Positions 17,274 through 25,258 of a stretch of DNA of 64,000 nt are shown piece by piece. Under the pieces are notes generated by a model. It saw nothing but the letters and a program-made list of their open reading frames with translations. It was not told the DNA's origin and did not search any database. This DNA comes from Paraburkholderia sp. BL21I4N1 (lineage in GTDB: Bacteria; Pseudomonadota; Gammaproteobacteria; Burkholderiales; Burkholderiaceae), in contig NZ_PVEN01000013.1 of NCBI RefSeq assembly GCF_002973525.1, positions 124,001-188,000 on the forward strand. The letters are read 5' to 3'. Position numbers and translations under genes: made by a program. Within the stretch, counting starts at the first letter, position 1. Each line of letters starts with the position of its first letter.

Positions 17274-18518
17274 TCAGTCGGGCATGGGCGCCGGCGTCTG
17301 TTCCGCATTCGCGCGATCCTGATACTCGCGCGGCGTGCAGCCGAGCTCCCGCCGAAATACCGCATACATGTACTGCAGCGATGTGAAGCCGCAGCGAATC
17401 GCGACCTCGGCGCTGGACGCGTCGCGTTTGGCCAGCAGTGCTTTCGCGACATCGAGTTTATGGCGCAGAATTTCCTGGTGCACCGTACATTGCCGTTCGC
17501 GCCGGAAGTATTCTTCGAGCGACGAACGCGACACGCCCACGTAATCGGCTACCTGCTCGGTGCGAATGCCCTGGCACGCGTACTGGCGGATAAAGTGCCG
17601 CGCGCGCATCACATACGGACTCGCAAGCGGTTGATGTTTGGTCGATTCGAGTACATTAATTCCAACCGGCGGTACGAGAATGCGCCGCCCCGGAAAACGC
17701 GCGCCGTGCAGCATTTGATGCAACAAATGGGCGGCGGTGCGGCCCATTTCGTCGGTGCCCTGTATGACCGACGAAAGTGGAATTCGCGTCAACGTACGCG
17801 TGAGCGGATCGTTGTCGATGCCGATAATCGCCACTTCCTCGGGCACGGCAATACCCGCGATCAGGCAGGCCTGCAGCAGGTGCCGCGCGCGCGCGTCGGT
17901 CACGGCAATGAGGCCGACCGGCTTCGGCAATTCCCGCAGCCACGCGGTGAGTTGTTCAGTCGCCTGGTTCCACGACGGCGCACTGGTGGAAAGCCCGCGA
18001 TAGATCTCGCCGTCGATCTGCTCGACGCTGTGACCGTCCGCACGCCGCAGGTGCGCGAATGCCAGTTCACGCTGTTGCGCCCAGCGGTTCTCCTGCGCTT
18101 GCGGCAGGCTGTACAGCGCGAAATGTTCGAGGCCGGCGCCGATCAGATGCGTGTAGGCCAGCGAAACAAGCTTGTTGTTGTCCGTGGCGATATAGGGTAA
18201 GTCCGGAGGGTAGTGCGCCGGATCTTCGAACGACGACCCCACCGCTACCACCGGCAAAGGACAATCGCGCAGTGCTTCGCCCACGGCCGGATCGTCGAAA
18301 TCCGCAATGATGCCGTCGCCGTCGAAACGCTCGATTCCCGTGAGCCGGCAGCGAAAATCTTCTTCGAGGAACAGATCCCACGCCACGCGCGTCGACAGCA
18401 GGTAATTGCCGATGCCGGTAATGATCTCCCGGTCGTAGACCTTGTTCGCGTTGAACAGCAGCGCGATCCGATGGGTCGTCTGTGGTGTTGGCGGACGGGT
18501 CATGGCGGTGGGTGGCAT
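17274..18518 (-). CDS. xylR: Xylose operon activator XylR
   Basis: A 414-residue regulator with a LacI/periplasmic-binding-like sensor (about residues 16-295: RIALLFNANKVYDREIITGIGNYL, ADFDDPAVGE, IIGIDNDPLTRTLTRIPLSSV) and a C-terminal AraC domain (AEVAIRCGFTSLQYMYAVFRR, LGCTPREYQ). This is the architecture of E. coli XylR, which binds D-xylose and activates xylA and xylFGH. It is divergent from xylA with a 260-bp gap holding candidate dyads, and followed by galM. A second in-frame ATG at 18503 is possible. Confidence 0.93.
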   Translation of the reverse strand: MPPTAMTRPPTPQTTHRIALLFNANKVYDREIITGIGNYLLSTRVAWDLFLEEDFRCRLTGIERFDGDGIIADFDDPAVGEALRDCPLPVVAVGSSFEDPAHYPPDLPYIATDNNKLVSLAYTHLIGAGLEHFALYSLPQAQENRWAQQRELAFAHLRRADGHSVEQIDGEIYRGLSTSAPSWNQATEQLTAWLRELPKPVGLIAVTDARARHLLQACLIAGIAVPEEVAIIGIDNDPLTRTLTRIPLSSVIQGTDEMGRTAAHLLHQMLHGARFPGRRILVPPVGINVLESTKHQPLASPYVMRARHFIRQYACQGIRTEQVADYVGVSRSSLEEYFRRERQCTVHQEILRHKLDVAKALLAKRDASSAEVAIRCGFTSLQYMYAVFRRELGCTPREYQDRANAEQTPAPMPD

Positions 18519-18669
18519 GCAGGTCGTGAATGGGACTCCGCACGCCTTCGTCTCCGGTTGAATACGGGTTTATACCGCATCGTTTTTAAGTGTCTGGTTA
18601 TTCTAGGCCCCGAATCACGAAGCCGTGCGAATCAAACACGCGGGCGGTGAGAAACATCAAGCACGCTGC

Positions 18670-18685
18670 GCAATTTCGCAATTGC
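18670..18685. promoter_or_regulatory. Dyad in the xylR-xylA gap
   Basis: Perfect inverted repeat gcaatt-tcgc-aattgc about 95 bp upstream of xylA. A second, 13-bp palindrome, gttgcattgcaac, lies at 18749-18761 just before the xylA ribosome binding site. Either could be a regulator site; XylR-type proteins usually bind direct-repeat half sites, so the first is only a candidate. Confidence 0.3.
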
Positions 18686-18778
18686 CGATGCCTTGTCCAG
18701 GCGTCAGCATGGCGTCACCTTGTCGACCGCTACGGCAACGCCGTGCGAGTTGCATTGCAACATAAACAGGAGACGCCG

Positions 18779-20101
18779 ATGTCCTATTTCGAACACATTC
18801 CCGAAATCCGTTATGAGGGCCCGCAGTCGGACAACCCGCTTGCGTACCACCATTACGATAAAAGTAAAAAAGTACTCGGCAAGACCCTCGAAGAACATTT
18901 GCGTATTGCGGTGTGCTACTGGCATACCTTCGTCTGGCCGGGTACGGATATCTTCGGGCATGGGACGTTCCGGCGACCGTGGCAGCAAGCCGGCGACGCG
19001 ATGGAGCGGGCGCAGCAGAAAGCGGATGCCGCCTTCGATTTCTTCTCGAAGCTTGCCACGCCGTACTACACCTTTCACGATACCGACGTCGCGCCCGAAG
19101 GCGCCAACCTGAAGGAATACAGCGAGAACTTCTCGCGTATGGCCGACTATCTGGCGCGCAAGCAGCAAGACACTGGCGTCAAATTGCTGTGGGGCACGGC
19201 CAATCTGTTTTCGCATCCGCGTTATGCGGCCGGCGCGGCGACCAGTCCCGATCCGGAAGTGTTCGCCTTTGCCGCGACGCAAGTCCGTCATGCGCTCGAT
19301 GCAACGCACCGGTTGGGTGGTGAAAACTATGTGCTGTGGGGCGGCCGCGAAGGTTACGACACGCTGCTCAATACCGACCTCGTGCGTGAACGCGATCAGC
19401 TTGCGCGCTTCCTGCATATGGTGGTCGACCACAAGCATCGGCTCGGTTTCAAGGGGGCGTTGCTTATCGAGCCGAAGCCGCAGGAGCCGACCAAGCACCA
19501 ATACGACTACGACGTTGCGACCGTTCACGGCTTTCTGTTGCAGTTCGGACTCGAGAAAGAGATTCGCGTGAACATCGAGGCCAATCACGCGACCCTCGCC
19601 GGGCACTCGTTTCATCACGAGATCGCGACGGCGTATGCGCTCGGTATTTTCGGCAGCGTCGACGCGAATCGCGGCGATCCGCAAAACGGCTGGGATACCG
19701 ATCAATTCCCAAATAGTGTCGAAGAACTGACGTTGGCCTTTTACGAAATTCTCAAGCATGGCGGGTTCACGACCGGCGGCATGAACTTCGATTCGAAAGT
19801 GCGGCGGCAGAGCGTCGATCCGGAAGATCTGTTTTACGGCCATATCGGCGCGATCGACAACCTCGCGATCGCCGTTGAGCGAGCCGCGGTGCTGATCGAA
19901 AACGACCGTCTCGAACAATTCAAACGTCAGCGCTACGCGGGTTGGGAGGCCGAGTTCGGTCGCAAGATTCTCTCGGGCGATTACTCGTTGTCGACGTTGG
20001 CGTCGGATGCGCTGACGCGTGGATTGAATCCGCAGCACGCCAGTGGGCATCAGGAGTTGATGGAAAGTATCGTGAATCAGGCTATTTACAGCGGGCGTTG
20101 A
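18779..20101 (+). CDS. xylA: Xylose isomerase
   Basis: Isomerises D-xylose to D-xylulose. The 440 residues match class II xylose isomerases. Catalytic and metal motifs: YYTFHDTDVAPEG (catalytic His and Asp pair), VLWGGREGYDTLLNTD, LIEPKPQEPTKHQYDYD (metal Glu and Lys) and NIEANHATLAGHSFHHE. The ATG at 18779 has AGGAG 8 bp upstream; an open frame reaches 18590 without a good start. First gene of a presumed xylAFGH operon; no xylulokinase is present in the window. Confidence 0.97.
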   Translation: MSYFEHIPEIRYEGPQSDNPLAYHHYDKSKKVLGKTLEEHLRIAVCYWHTFVWPGTDIFGHGTFRRPWQQAGDAMERAQQKADAAFDFFSKLATPYYTFHDTDVAPEGANLKEYSENFSRMADYLARKQQDTGVKLLWGTANLFSHPRYAAGAATSPDPEVFAFAATQVRHALDATHRLGGENYVLWGGREGYDTLLNTDLVRERDQLARFLHMVVDHKHRLGFKGALLIEPKPQEPTKHQYDYDVATVHGFLLQFGLEKEIRVNIEANHATLAGHSFHHEIATAYALGIFGSVDANRGDPQNGWDTDQFPNSVEELTLAFYEILKHGGFTTGGMNFDSKVRRQSVDPEDLFYGHIGAIDNLAIAVERAAVLIENDRLEQFKRQRYAGWEAEFGRKILSGDYSLSTLASDALTRGLNPQHASGHQELMESIVNQAIYSGR

Positions 20102-20269
20102 GCGCGTCTCGCCGCAAGCGCATCAGGCAATAGCGGCATCACATAAAAATCGCGCGGCCACGTTGACCGCGCGAATCAGGAAGCTTTGGGTTGTCGCTTG
20201 TCCGGTCTTGCGGCTCGCAGCGCAAACCGTCCAATCCGGTATTCCGGCTATCAGAAGATGGAGACAGAG

Positions 20270-21298
20270 ATGAAATTCGCAACGCGTCGTACCGTATTGA
20301 GTTCGCTCGTGTGTGGAGCGGTACTCGCCAGCCTGTCGCTTGTCGCGCCGCTCGCGCATGCAAGCAAGGATCACCCTGAAATCGGTTTCTGTATCGACGA
20401 TCTGCGTGTCGAACGCTGGTCGCGCGATCGTGACTATTTCGTCGCCGCCGCGGAGAAACTCGGGGCGAAAGTGTCGGTGCAATCGGCCGATGCGAGCGAG
20501 GAGCGGCAGATCTCGCAGATCGAGAACCTGATTTCGCGCGGCGTGGATGTGATCGTGATCGTGCCGTTCAATTCGAAGACACTCGGCAATGTGGTGGCCG
20601 AAGCGAAAAAGGCGGGCATCAAGGTCGTCTCGTATGACCGCCTGATTCTCGACGCCGACGTCGACGCCTACATCTCGTTCGACAACGAAAAGGTCGGCGA
20701 ATTGCAGGCGCAAGGCGTCTACAACGCGCAACCGAAAGGCAACTACTTCCTGCTCGGCGGTGCGCCGACCGACAACAACGCCAAGATGTTGCGCGAAGGC
20801 CAGCTCAAGATTCTGAAACCGGCCATGGACAAAGGTGACATCAAGATTGTCGGTCAGCAGTGGGTGCCGGAATGGAGCGCTTCAACGGCGCTGCGTATTA
20901 CGGAAGACGCATTGACGGCGAACAACAACAAGATCGACGCGATCGTCGCCTCGAACGACGGCACCGCCGGCGGCGCGATCCAGGCGCTGGCCGCGCAGCA
21001 CATGGCGGGCAAGGTGCCGGTGTCGGGCCAGGACGCGGACCTCGCCGCGGTGAAGCGGGTGATTGCCGGTACGCAAACCATGACGGTCTACAAGCCGTTG
21101 AAGCTGATCGCGAGCGAAGCGGCCAAGCTCTCCGTGGCGCTGGCCAAGGGCGAGAAGCCGGGCTATAACGCGCAGTACGACAACGGTAAGAAGAAGGTCG
21201 ACACGGTATTGCTGCAGCCTACGTTGCTGACCAAGGGCAACGTCGACGTGGTGATCAAAGACGGCTTCTATACCCAGGCCCAGCTCGCGAGCCAATGA
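20270..21298 (+). CDS. xylF: D-xylose-binding periplasmic protein
   Basis: Substrate-binding component of the xylose ABC importer. Of 342 residues, the first 30 are a Sec signal ending LAHASKD. Family marks: IGFCIDDLRVERWSRDRDYF (ligand-contact Arg and Asp), IVPFNSKTLGNVV, SYDRLILDADVDAYISFDNE and IVASNDGTAGGAIQAL. The ATG at 20270 has GGAG 6 bp before it, better than an in-frame ATG at 20258. It follows xylA by 168 bp and precedes xylG by 79 bp. Confidence 0.96.
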   Translation: MKFATRRTVLSSLVCGAVLASLSLVAPLAHASKDHPEIGFCIDDLRVERWSRDRDYFVAAAEKLGAKVSVQSADASEERQISQIENLISRGVDVIVIVPFNSKTLGNVVAEAKKAGIKVVSYDRLILDADVDAYISFDNEKVGELQAQGVYNAQPKGNYFLLGGAPTDNNAKMLREGQLKILKPAMDKGDIKIVGQQWVPEWSASTALRITEDALTANNNKIDAIVASNDGTAGGAIQALAAQHMAGKVPVSGQDADLAAVKRVIAGTQTMTVYKPLKLIASEAAKLSVALAKGEKPGYNAQYDNGKKKVDTVLLQPTLLTKGNVDVVIKDGFYTQAQLASQ

Positions 21299-21377
21299 GC
21301 GTAACGTGTGCGCGGCCGATGTCGACACGCCCGGTGCGTGTCGCCGCCGCCGCGCGCCTTGCAGCGAGGCATAGCGA

Positions 21378-22937
21378 ATGACTCAACCCTTGCTGACGAT
21401 GCGGGGCATCGTCAAGGCATTTTCCGGCGTGAAGGCGCTCGACGGCATCGACCTGACGGTCGCGCCGGGCGAGTGCGTCGGCCTGTGCGGCGAGAACGGC
21501 GCGGGCAAATCTACGCTGATGAAGGTGCTGTCCGGCGTCTATCCCCATGGCACCTGGGACGGCGACATCACGTGGGAAGGCGAGCCGCTGAAGGCCGCCA
21601 GCGTACGCGACACCGAACGCGCCGGCATTATCATCATTCACCAGGAATTGATGCTGGTGCCGCAGCTCTCGGTGGCGGAGAACATTTTTCTCGGCAATGA
21701 AATCACGCTGCCCGGCGGGCGTATGAATTACGCGGCCATGTATCAGCGTGCCGACGAACTCATGCGTGAGCTCGGCATTAGCGGCATTAATGCCGCGCAA
21801 CCGGTGATGAACTACGGCGGTGGTCACCAGCAATTGATCGAGATCGCGAAGGCGTTGAACAAGCGCGCGAAACTGTTGATTCTCGACGAACCGTCGTCGT
21901 CGCTGACCGCGTCGGAGATCCGCATTCTGCTCGACATTGTGCGTGATCTGAAACGGCGCGGCGTGGCCTGCGTGTACATCTCGCACAAGCTCGACGAAGT
22001 CGCGGCAGTGTGCGACACGATCAGCGTGATTCGCGACGGCCGGCATGTCGCAACCGAGCCGATGCGCTCGCTCACCACCGACCGCATCATCTCGCTGATG
22101 GTGGGCCGCGAGATCAAGAACCTGTTTCCGCGCGAGCCGCATCCAATCGGCGACGTGATCTTCGAAGCGCGTAATGTGACCTGCTTCGACGTTACCAATC
22201 CACGGCGTAAGCGGGTGAACGACGTGTCGTTCGCGCTGCGGCGCGGCGAGATTCTCGGCGTGGCCGGTCTGGTCGGCGCCGGGCGCACGGAATTGATGGA
22301 GGCGGTCTTCGGTGCATACGCGGGTGTGAGCGAAGCGACGGTCGTGCTGGAAGGCCGGCCGCTAAAGATTCGCGCCCCCGTGGATGCAATTCGCGCCGGC
22401 ATCGGCATGGTGCCGGAAGATCGTAAGCGGCACGGCATCGTGCCGGGTTTGAGCGTCGGCCACAACATCACGCTCGCGGTATTGCAACGCTTCGCGAAAG
22501 GCGGCCGGATCGATTCGGCCGCCGAACTCGACACGATCAACACCGAGATGAAGCGGCTTTCGGTGCGCGCGGCGCATCCGATGCTGTCGATTGCGAGCTT
22601 GTCCGGTGGCAATCAGCAGAAGGCCGTGCTCACGCGCATGCTGCTAACCGACCCTAAAGTCCTGATTCTCGACGAGCCCACGCGCGGCGTCGACGTCGGC
22701 GCGAAATACGAAATCTACAAACTGATTTTTCAACTGGCGCAGCGCGGTATGTCGATCGTGATGGTGTCGTCCGAATTGCCCGAGGTGCTTGGCATCAGCG
22801 ATCGCGTACTGGTGATTGGCGAGGGTGAACTACGAGGCGATTTCGTCAACGACGGCCTCACCCAGGAGGACATTCTCAGCGCCGCGATCCGTCCCGTACA
22901 GCGATCCCCGAACCCAACCGCAGCGAGTGCCGCATGA
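21378..22937 (+). CDS. xylG: Xylose ABC transporter ATP-binding protein
   Basis: A 519-residue protein with two ABC domains, as usual for sugar importers of the CUT2 class. First domain: Walker A GENGAGKST, LSVAENIFLG and Walker B LLILDEPSSSL. Second domain: degenerate Walker A region GLVGAGRTEL, signature SGGNQQKAVL and Walker B LILDEPTRGVD. The gene overlaps xylH by 4 bp (ATGA), a sign of translational coupling. Confidence 0.96.
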   Translation: MTQPLLTMRGIVKAFSGVKALDGIDLTVAPGECVGLCGENGAGKSTLMKVLSGVYPHGTWDGDITWEGEPLKAASVRDTERAGIIIIHQELMLVPQLSVAENIFLGNEITLPGGRMNYAAMYQRADELMRELGISGINAAQPVMNYGGGHQQLIEIAKALNKRAKLLILDEPSSSLTASEIRILLDIVRDLKRRGVACVYISHKLDEVAAVCDTISVIRDGRHVATEPMRSLTTDRIISLMVGREIKNLFPREPHPIGDVIFEARNVTCFDVTNPRRKRVNDVSFALRRGEILGVAGLVGAGRTELMEAVFGAYAGVSEATVVLEGRPLKIRAPVDAIRAGIGMVPEDRKRHGIVPGLSVGHNITLAVLQRFAKGGRIDSAAELDTINTEMKRLSVRAAHPMLSIASLSGGNQQKAVLTRMLLTDPKVLILDEPTRGVDVGAKYEIYKLIFQLAQRGMSIVMVSSELPEVLGISDRVLVIGEGELRGDFVNDGLTQEDILSAAIRPVQRSPNPTAASAA

Positions 22938-24133
22938 CGCCCGACGTTACTACCCAACGCGCCGACGGCGCCGCGTCACGCGGTGCATTCGGCGGCCCGC
23001 AGCGCATTCAGCAACTTTTTGCACGCTACAAGATTCTTGCGTTGCTGATTGCGGTGGCCGCGATCTGGATTTTCTTCTCGTTCCTCACACACGGCGCGTT
23101 CGTCACGCCACGCAATCTGTCGAATCTACTGCGGCAAATGTCGATCACCGGCATGCTCGCATGCGGCATGGTGTTCGTAATCATCGCCGGTGAGATCGAT
23201 CTGTCGGTCGGCTCGCTACTCGGTTTGCTCGGCGGCGTGGCTGCGATACTCGACGTCAACCGCCATTGGCCGATCGGCGTGACCGTGCCCGTGGTGATGC
23301 TGCTCGGCGTCGTGGTCGGCATGTTCAATGGATGGTGGTCGACCTATCGCCGCGTGCCTTCGTTCATTGTCGGTCTGGGCGGCATGCTCGCTTATCGCGG
23401 CATTCTGCTGGGCGTCACGGGTGGTTCGACGATTGCACCGGTCTCCGACGGTTTCGTGTTTCTCGGCCAAGGTTATTTGCCCCGACTCGTGGGTGACGCG
23501 CTTGCCGTCGTGCTGTTCGTGCTGCTCGCATTTCTCACACTGCGGCAGCGGCGCAATCGCGAACGCTATCAATTGCGTGTGGTACCCGTGTGGCAGGACG
23601 TCGTGAAGGTGGTCGGCGCGGGCGTGATACTGGCGGGCTTCGTCGCCACGCTCGATCGTTACGGCGGGATTCCGGTGCCGGTGCTGTTGCTACTCGCGTT
23701 GCTCGGCATCTTCACGTGGATCGCGACGCAAACCGTGTTCGGACGGCGCATTTACGCGGTTGGTTCGAACCTGGAAGCGACGCGGCTCTCGGGCGTCAAC
23801 ACGAATCGCGTGAAGCTGGCGATCTTCGCGCTGATGGGGCTGATGTGCGCGTTTGGCGGCATCGTCAACACGGCACGGCTCGCGGCCGGTTCGCCGTCGG
23901 CAGGCTCGATGGGTGAACTCGACGCGATTGCCGCGTGCTTTATCGGTGGTACGTCGATGCGCGGCGGTTCCGGCACCGTGTACGGCGCATTGATCGGCGC
24001 GCTGGTGATGGCGAGCCTCGATAACGGCATGTCGATGCTCGACGTCGACGCGTACTGGCAGATGATTGTGAAGGGGAGCATTCTGGTACTTGCTGTGTGG
24101 ATCGACGTTGTATCCGGATCGAACCGACGATGA
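22934..24133 (+). CDS. xylH: Xylose ABC transporter permease
   Basis: A 399-residue inner-membrane permease with about ten hydrophobic segments. It has the CUT2 motifs GEIDLSVGSLLGLLGG near residue 95 and SGVNTNRVKLAIFALMG, and GGTSMRGGSGTVYGALIGA near the C-terminus. It follows xylG with a 4-bp overlap. A terminator-like hairpin with a T-rich tail comes directly after the gene. Confidence 0.96.
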   Translation: MTPDVTTQRADGAASRGAFGGPQRIQQLFARYKILALLIAVAAIWIFFSFLTHGAFVTPRNLSNLLRQMSITGMLACGMVFVIIAGEIDLSVGSLLGLLGGVAAILDVNRHWPIGVTVPVVMLLGVVVGMFNGWWSTYRRVPSFIVGLGGMLAYRGILLGVTGGSTIAPVSDGFVFLGQGYLPRLVGDALAVVLFVLLAFLTLRQRRNRERYQLRVVPVWQDVVKVVGAGVILAGFVATLDRYGGIPVPVLLLLALLGIFTWIATQTVFGRRIYAVGSNLEATRLSGVNTNRVKLAIFALMGLMCAFGGIVNTARLAAGSPSAGSMGELDAIAACFIGGTSMRGGSGTVYGALIGALVMASLDNGMSMLDVDAYWQMIVKGSILVLAVWIDVVSGSNRR

Positions 24134-24163
24134 GGTAGCCCATCGCGACGACAGCGACACACG

Positions 24164-24205
24164 TGCAGCATTCGGCAACGGATTGCTGCATGTTTTATTT
24201 ATTTT
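24164..24205 (+). terminator. Rho-independent terminator of the xyl operon
   Basis: Stem tgcagca (24164-24170) with tgctgca (24184-24190), then a T-rich tail gttttatttatttt. It lies 30 bp after the xylH stop. Confidence 0.65.
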
Positions 24206-24357
24206 AAAATTACGTTAGGCATCCGTATAAATATTCAATCAGTCTCGTCCTCGTCAGCCCTTGCTTCACCAGCGAGCATGTCCCTGCAGACTTCAGCGCG
24301 TAATTCCGGCTTCATGACGTTCTCTCGTCGAGATCCTCTATTTGGCGCATATCATCA

Positions 24358-24387
24358 TTTACATATTATTTTCATTGTGATTACAAT
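24358..24387 (+). promoter_or_regulatory. Sigma-70-like promoter
   Basis: TTTACA (24358-24363) and TACAAT (24382-24387) with an 18-bp spacer, both one or two mismatches from consensus, which is unusually good for this high-GC genome. It points to a start near 24394, directly before the small-RNA candidate. Confidence 0.55.
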
Positions 24388-24393
24388 GCGTGC

Positions 24394-24469
24394 AACTTAT
24401 CGCTGAGATAAGTGCACTCGTCAGTGCTCTCGACCTGCCGCCTTCCCCTAGACGTGCAGGTTTTTTTTT
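24394..24469 (+). ncRNA. Candidate intergenic small RNA
   Basis: Expected start at about 24394. The RNA would begin with a 5' hairpin (acttatc, loop gctga, gataagt; 24395-24413), continue with an unpaired segment, and end in a terminator hairpin (acctgc/gcaggt, 24433-24461) with a run of nine T to 24469. Promoter, hairpin and terminator spacing give a transcript of about 75 nt, a typical Hfq-dependent sRNA layout. I recognise no named family. Confidence 0.5.
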
Positions 24470-24501
24470 GTCAGGTTTTCCTTCTTTGAAAGACTTTAGG
24501 C

Positions 24502-24573
24502 GGCGCCGGTTTTAATTGGTGCAAGCCTTAACCAATATGGAAAACCAGCACTGACGTGGTGCAAACCGGCGCC
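24502..24573. other. Structured element with 11-bp outer stem
   Basis: Perfect 11-bp outer arms ggcgccggttt (24502-24512) and aaaccggcgcc (24563-24573). Inside is a smaller stem ttggt/accaa (about 24516-24534), and the motif ggtgcaa occurs twice. It looks like a folded RNA or a composite protein-binding site; no T-run follows. Confidence 0.4.
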
Positions 24574-25197
24574 GGAGTTGTAAGGCGGCGTGTTACGTCG
24601 ATCGCACAATTTTTTTACGCCGATCAAACAAATTTTGACTGAGCGATTCTGTCCTGATATGTTTGCGTCCACTAAATGAAAGAAAAAGTTCGTCTTGGTG
24701 TCAGGCAAGAGTCGTGACGTGGCTTGAAAGCGGATACGGGTAGTCTTTCACGGCTATCCATTAAGTAAGCTAAATGAAGGATTTGATTAACGGGTCGCGC
24801 CTCGCGAGCAGACGGGTGCCCGTGCTGTCGTTCGTTATCTGAGAGAAATCACCGTTATCGAATTTTTTTGTCCGTGCAAAGAAATTAGTCATGCTGAGAA
24901 AAGTGCGGGGTAAACACCGATGGCTCGAAATCGAATCTAAAGATTGCGAGTGGTTGTACAGCTAATGGAAGGCATATAGATCGACGAATAAACCGATTGG
25001 CACCAACCGACGCGCCGTCGTTATCAACGTTCTATGGATGTTGCCGCACTCAAGGCGAGCGCAGCAAGACGAATATTTAGTATCACTACGAAACAGGTGT
25101 GTGGTTCTGAATCGCCGATTCGCTAGTCGGGTGGATGGCTATTGGAGTTTCGAAGGGAAAACAGGGCGTTCGAAGCGTGGCGGTGGGGTGCCGCAAA

Positions 25198-25222
25198 CGA
25201 AGAGGCTTGCCAGGCCTCTTCG
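25198..25222 (+). promoter_or_regulatory. Leader hairpin of the TonB receptor gene
   Basis: Perfect 9-bp stem cgaagaggc (25198-25206) with gcctcttcg (25214-25222) and a 7-base loop, 36 bp before the start codon. No T-run follows, so it is more likely an mRNA leader structure than a terminator. Confidence 0.4.
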
Positions 25223-25258
25223 AATAACAACTTGGCGTTTATGGCGAGAGAGAGGAAC

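Larger units (their letters stand above)
24206..25258. other. 1-kb non-coding gap before the TonB receptor gene
   Basis: The gap is AT-richer than its flanks and contains no convincing protein gene. It holds a sigma-70-like promoter and a small-RNA candidate (24394-24469), a multi-stem element (24502-24573) and a leader hairpin near 25198. A 26-codon frame on the minus strand (24235-24315, starting MKPELRAEVC, acidic end) has a weak GAGAG upstream and cannot be judged. The stretch 24600-25190 shows nothing further that I can name. Confidence 0.6.

Noticed and set aside
20102..24133. A xylulokinase gene expected in the xylose cluster
   Set aside because: No frame with FGGY-kinase motifs is present; it must be elsewhere or replaced.
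24235..24315. A 26-codon acidic frame on the minus strand between xylH and the sRNA candidate
   Set aside because: Weak Shine-Dalgarno and no support besides an open frame; left as a note.
24496..24708. A 70-codon minus-strand frame
   Set aside because: It crosses the structured element and has no plausible start signal or family.
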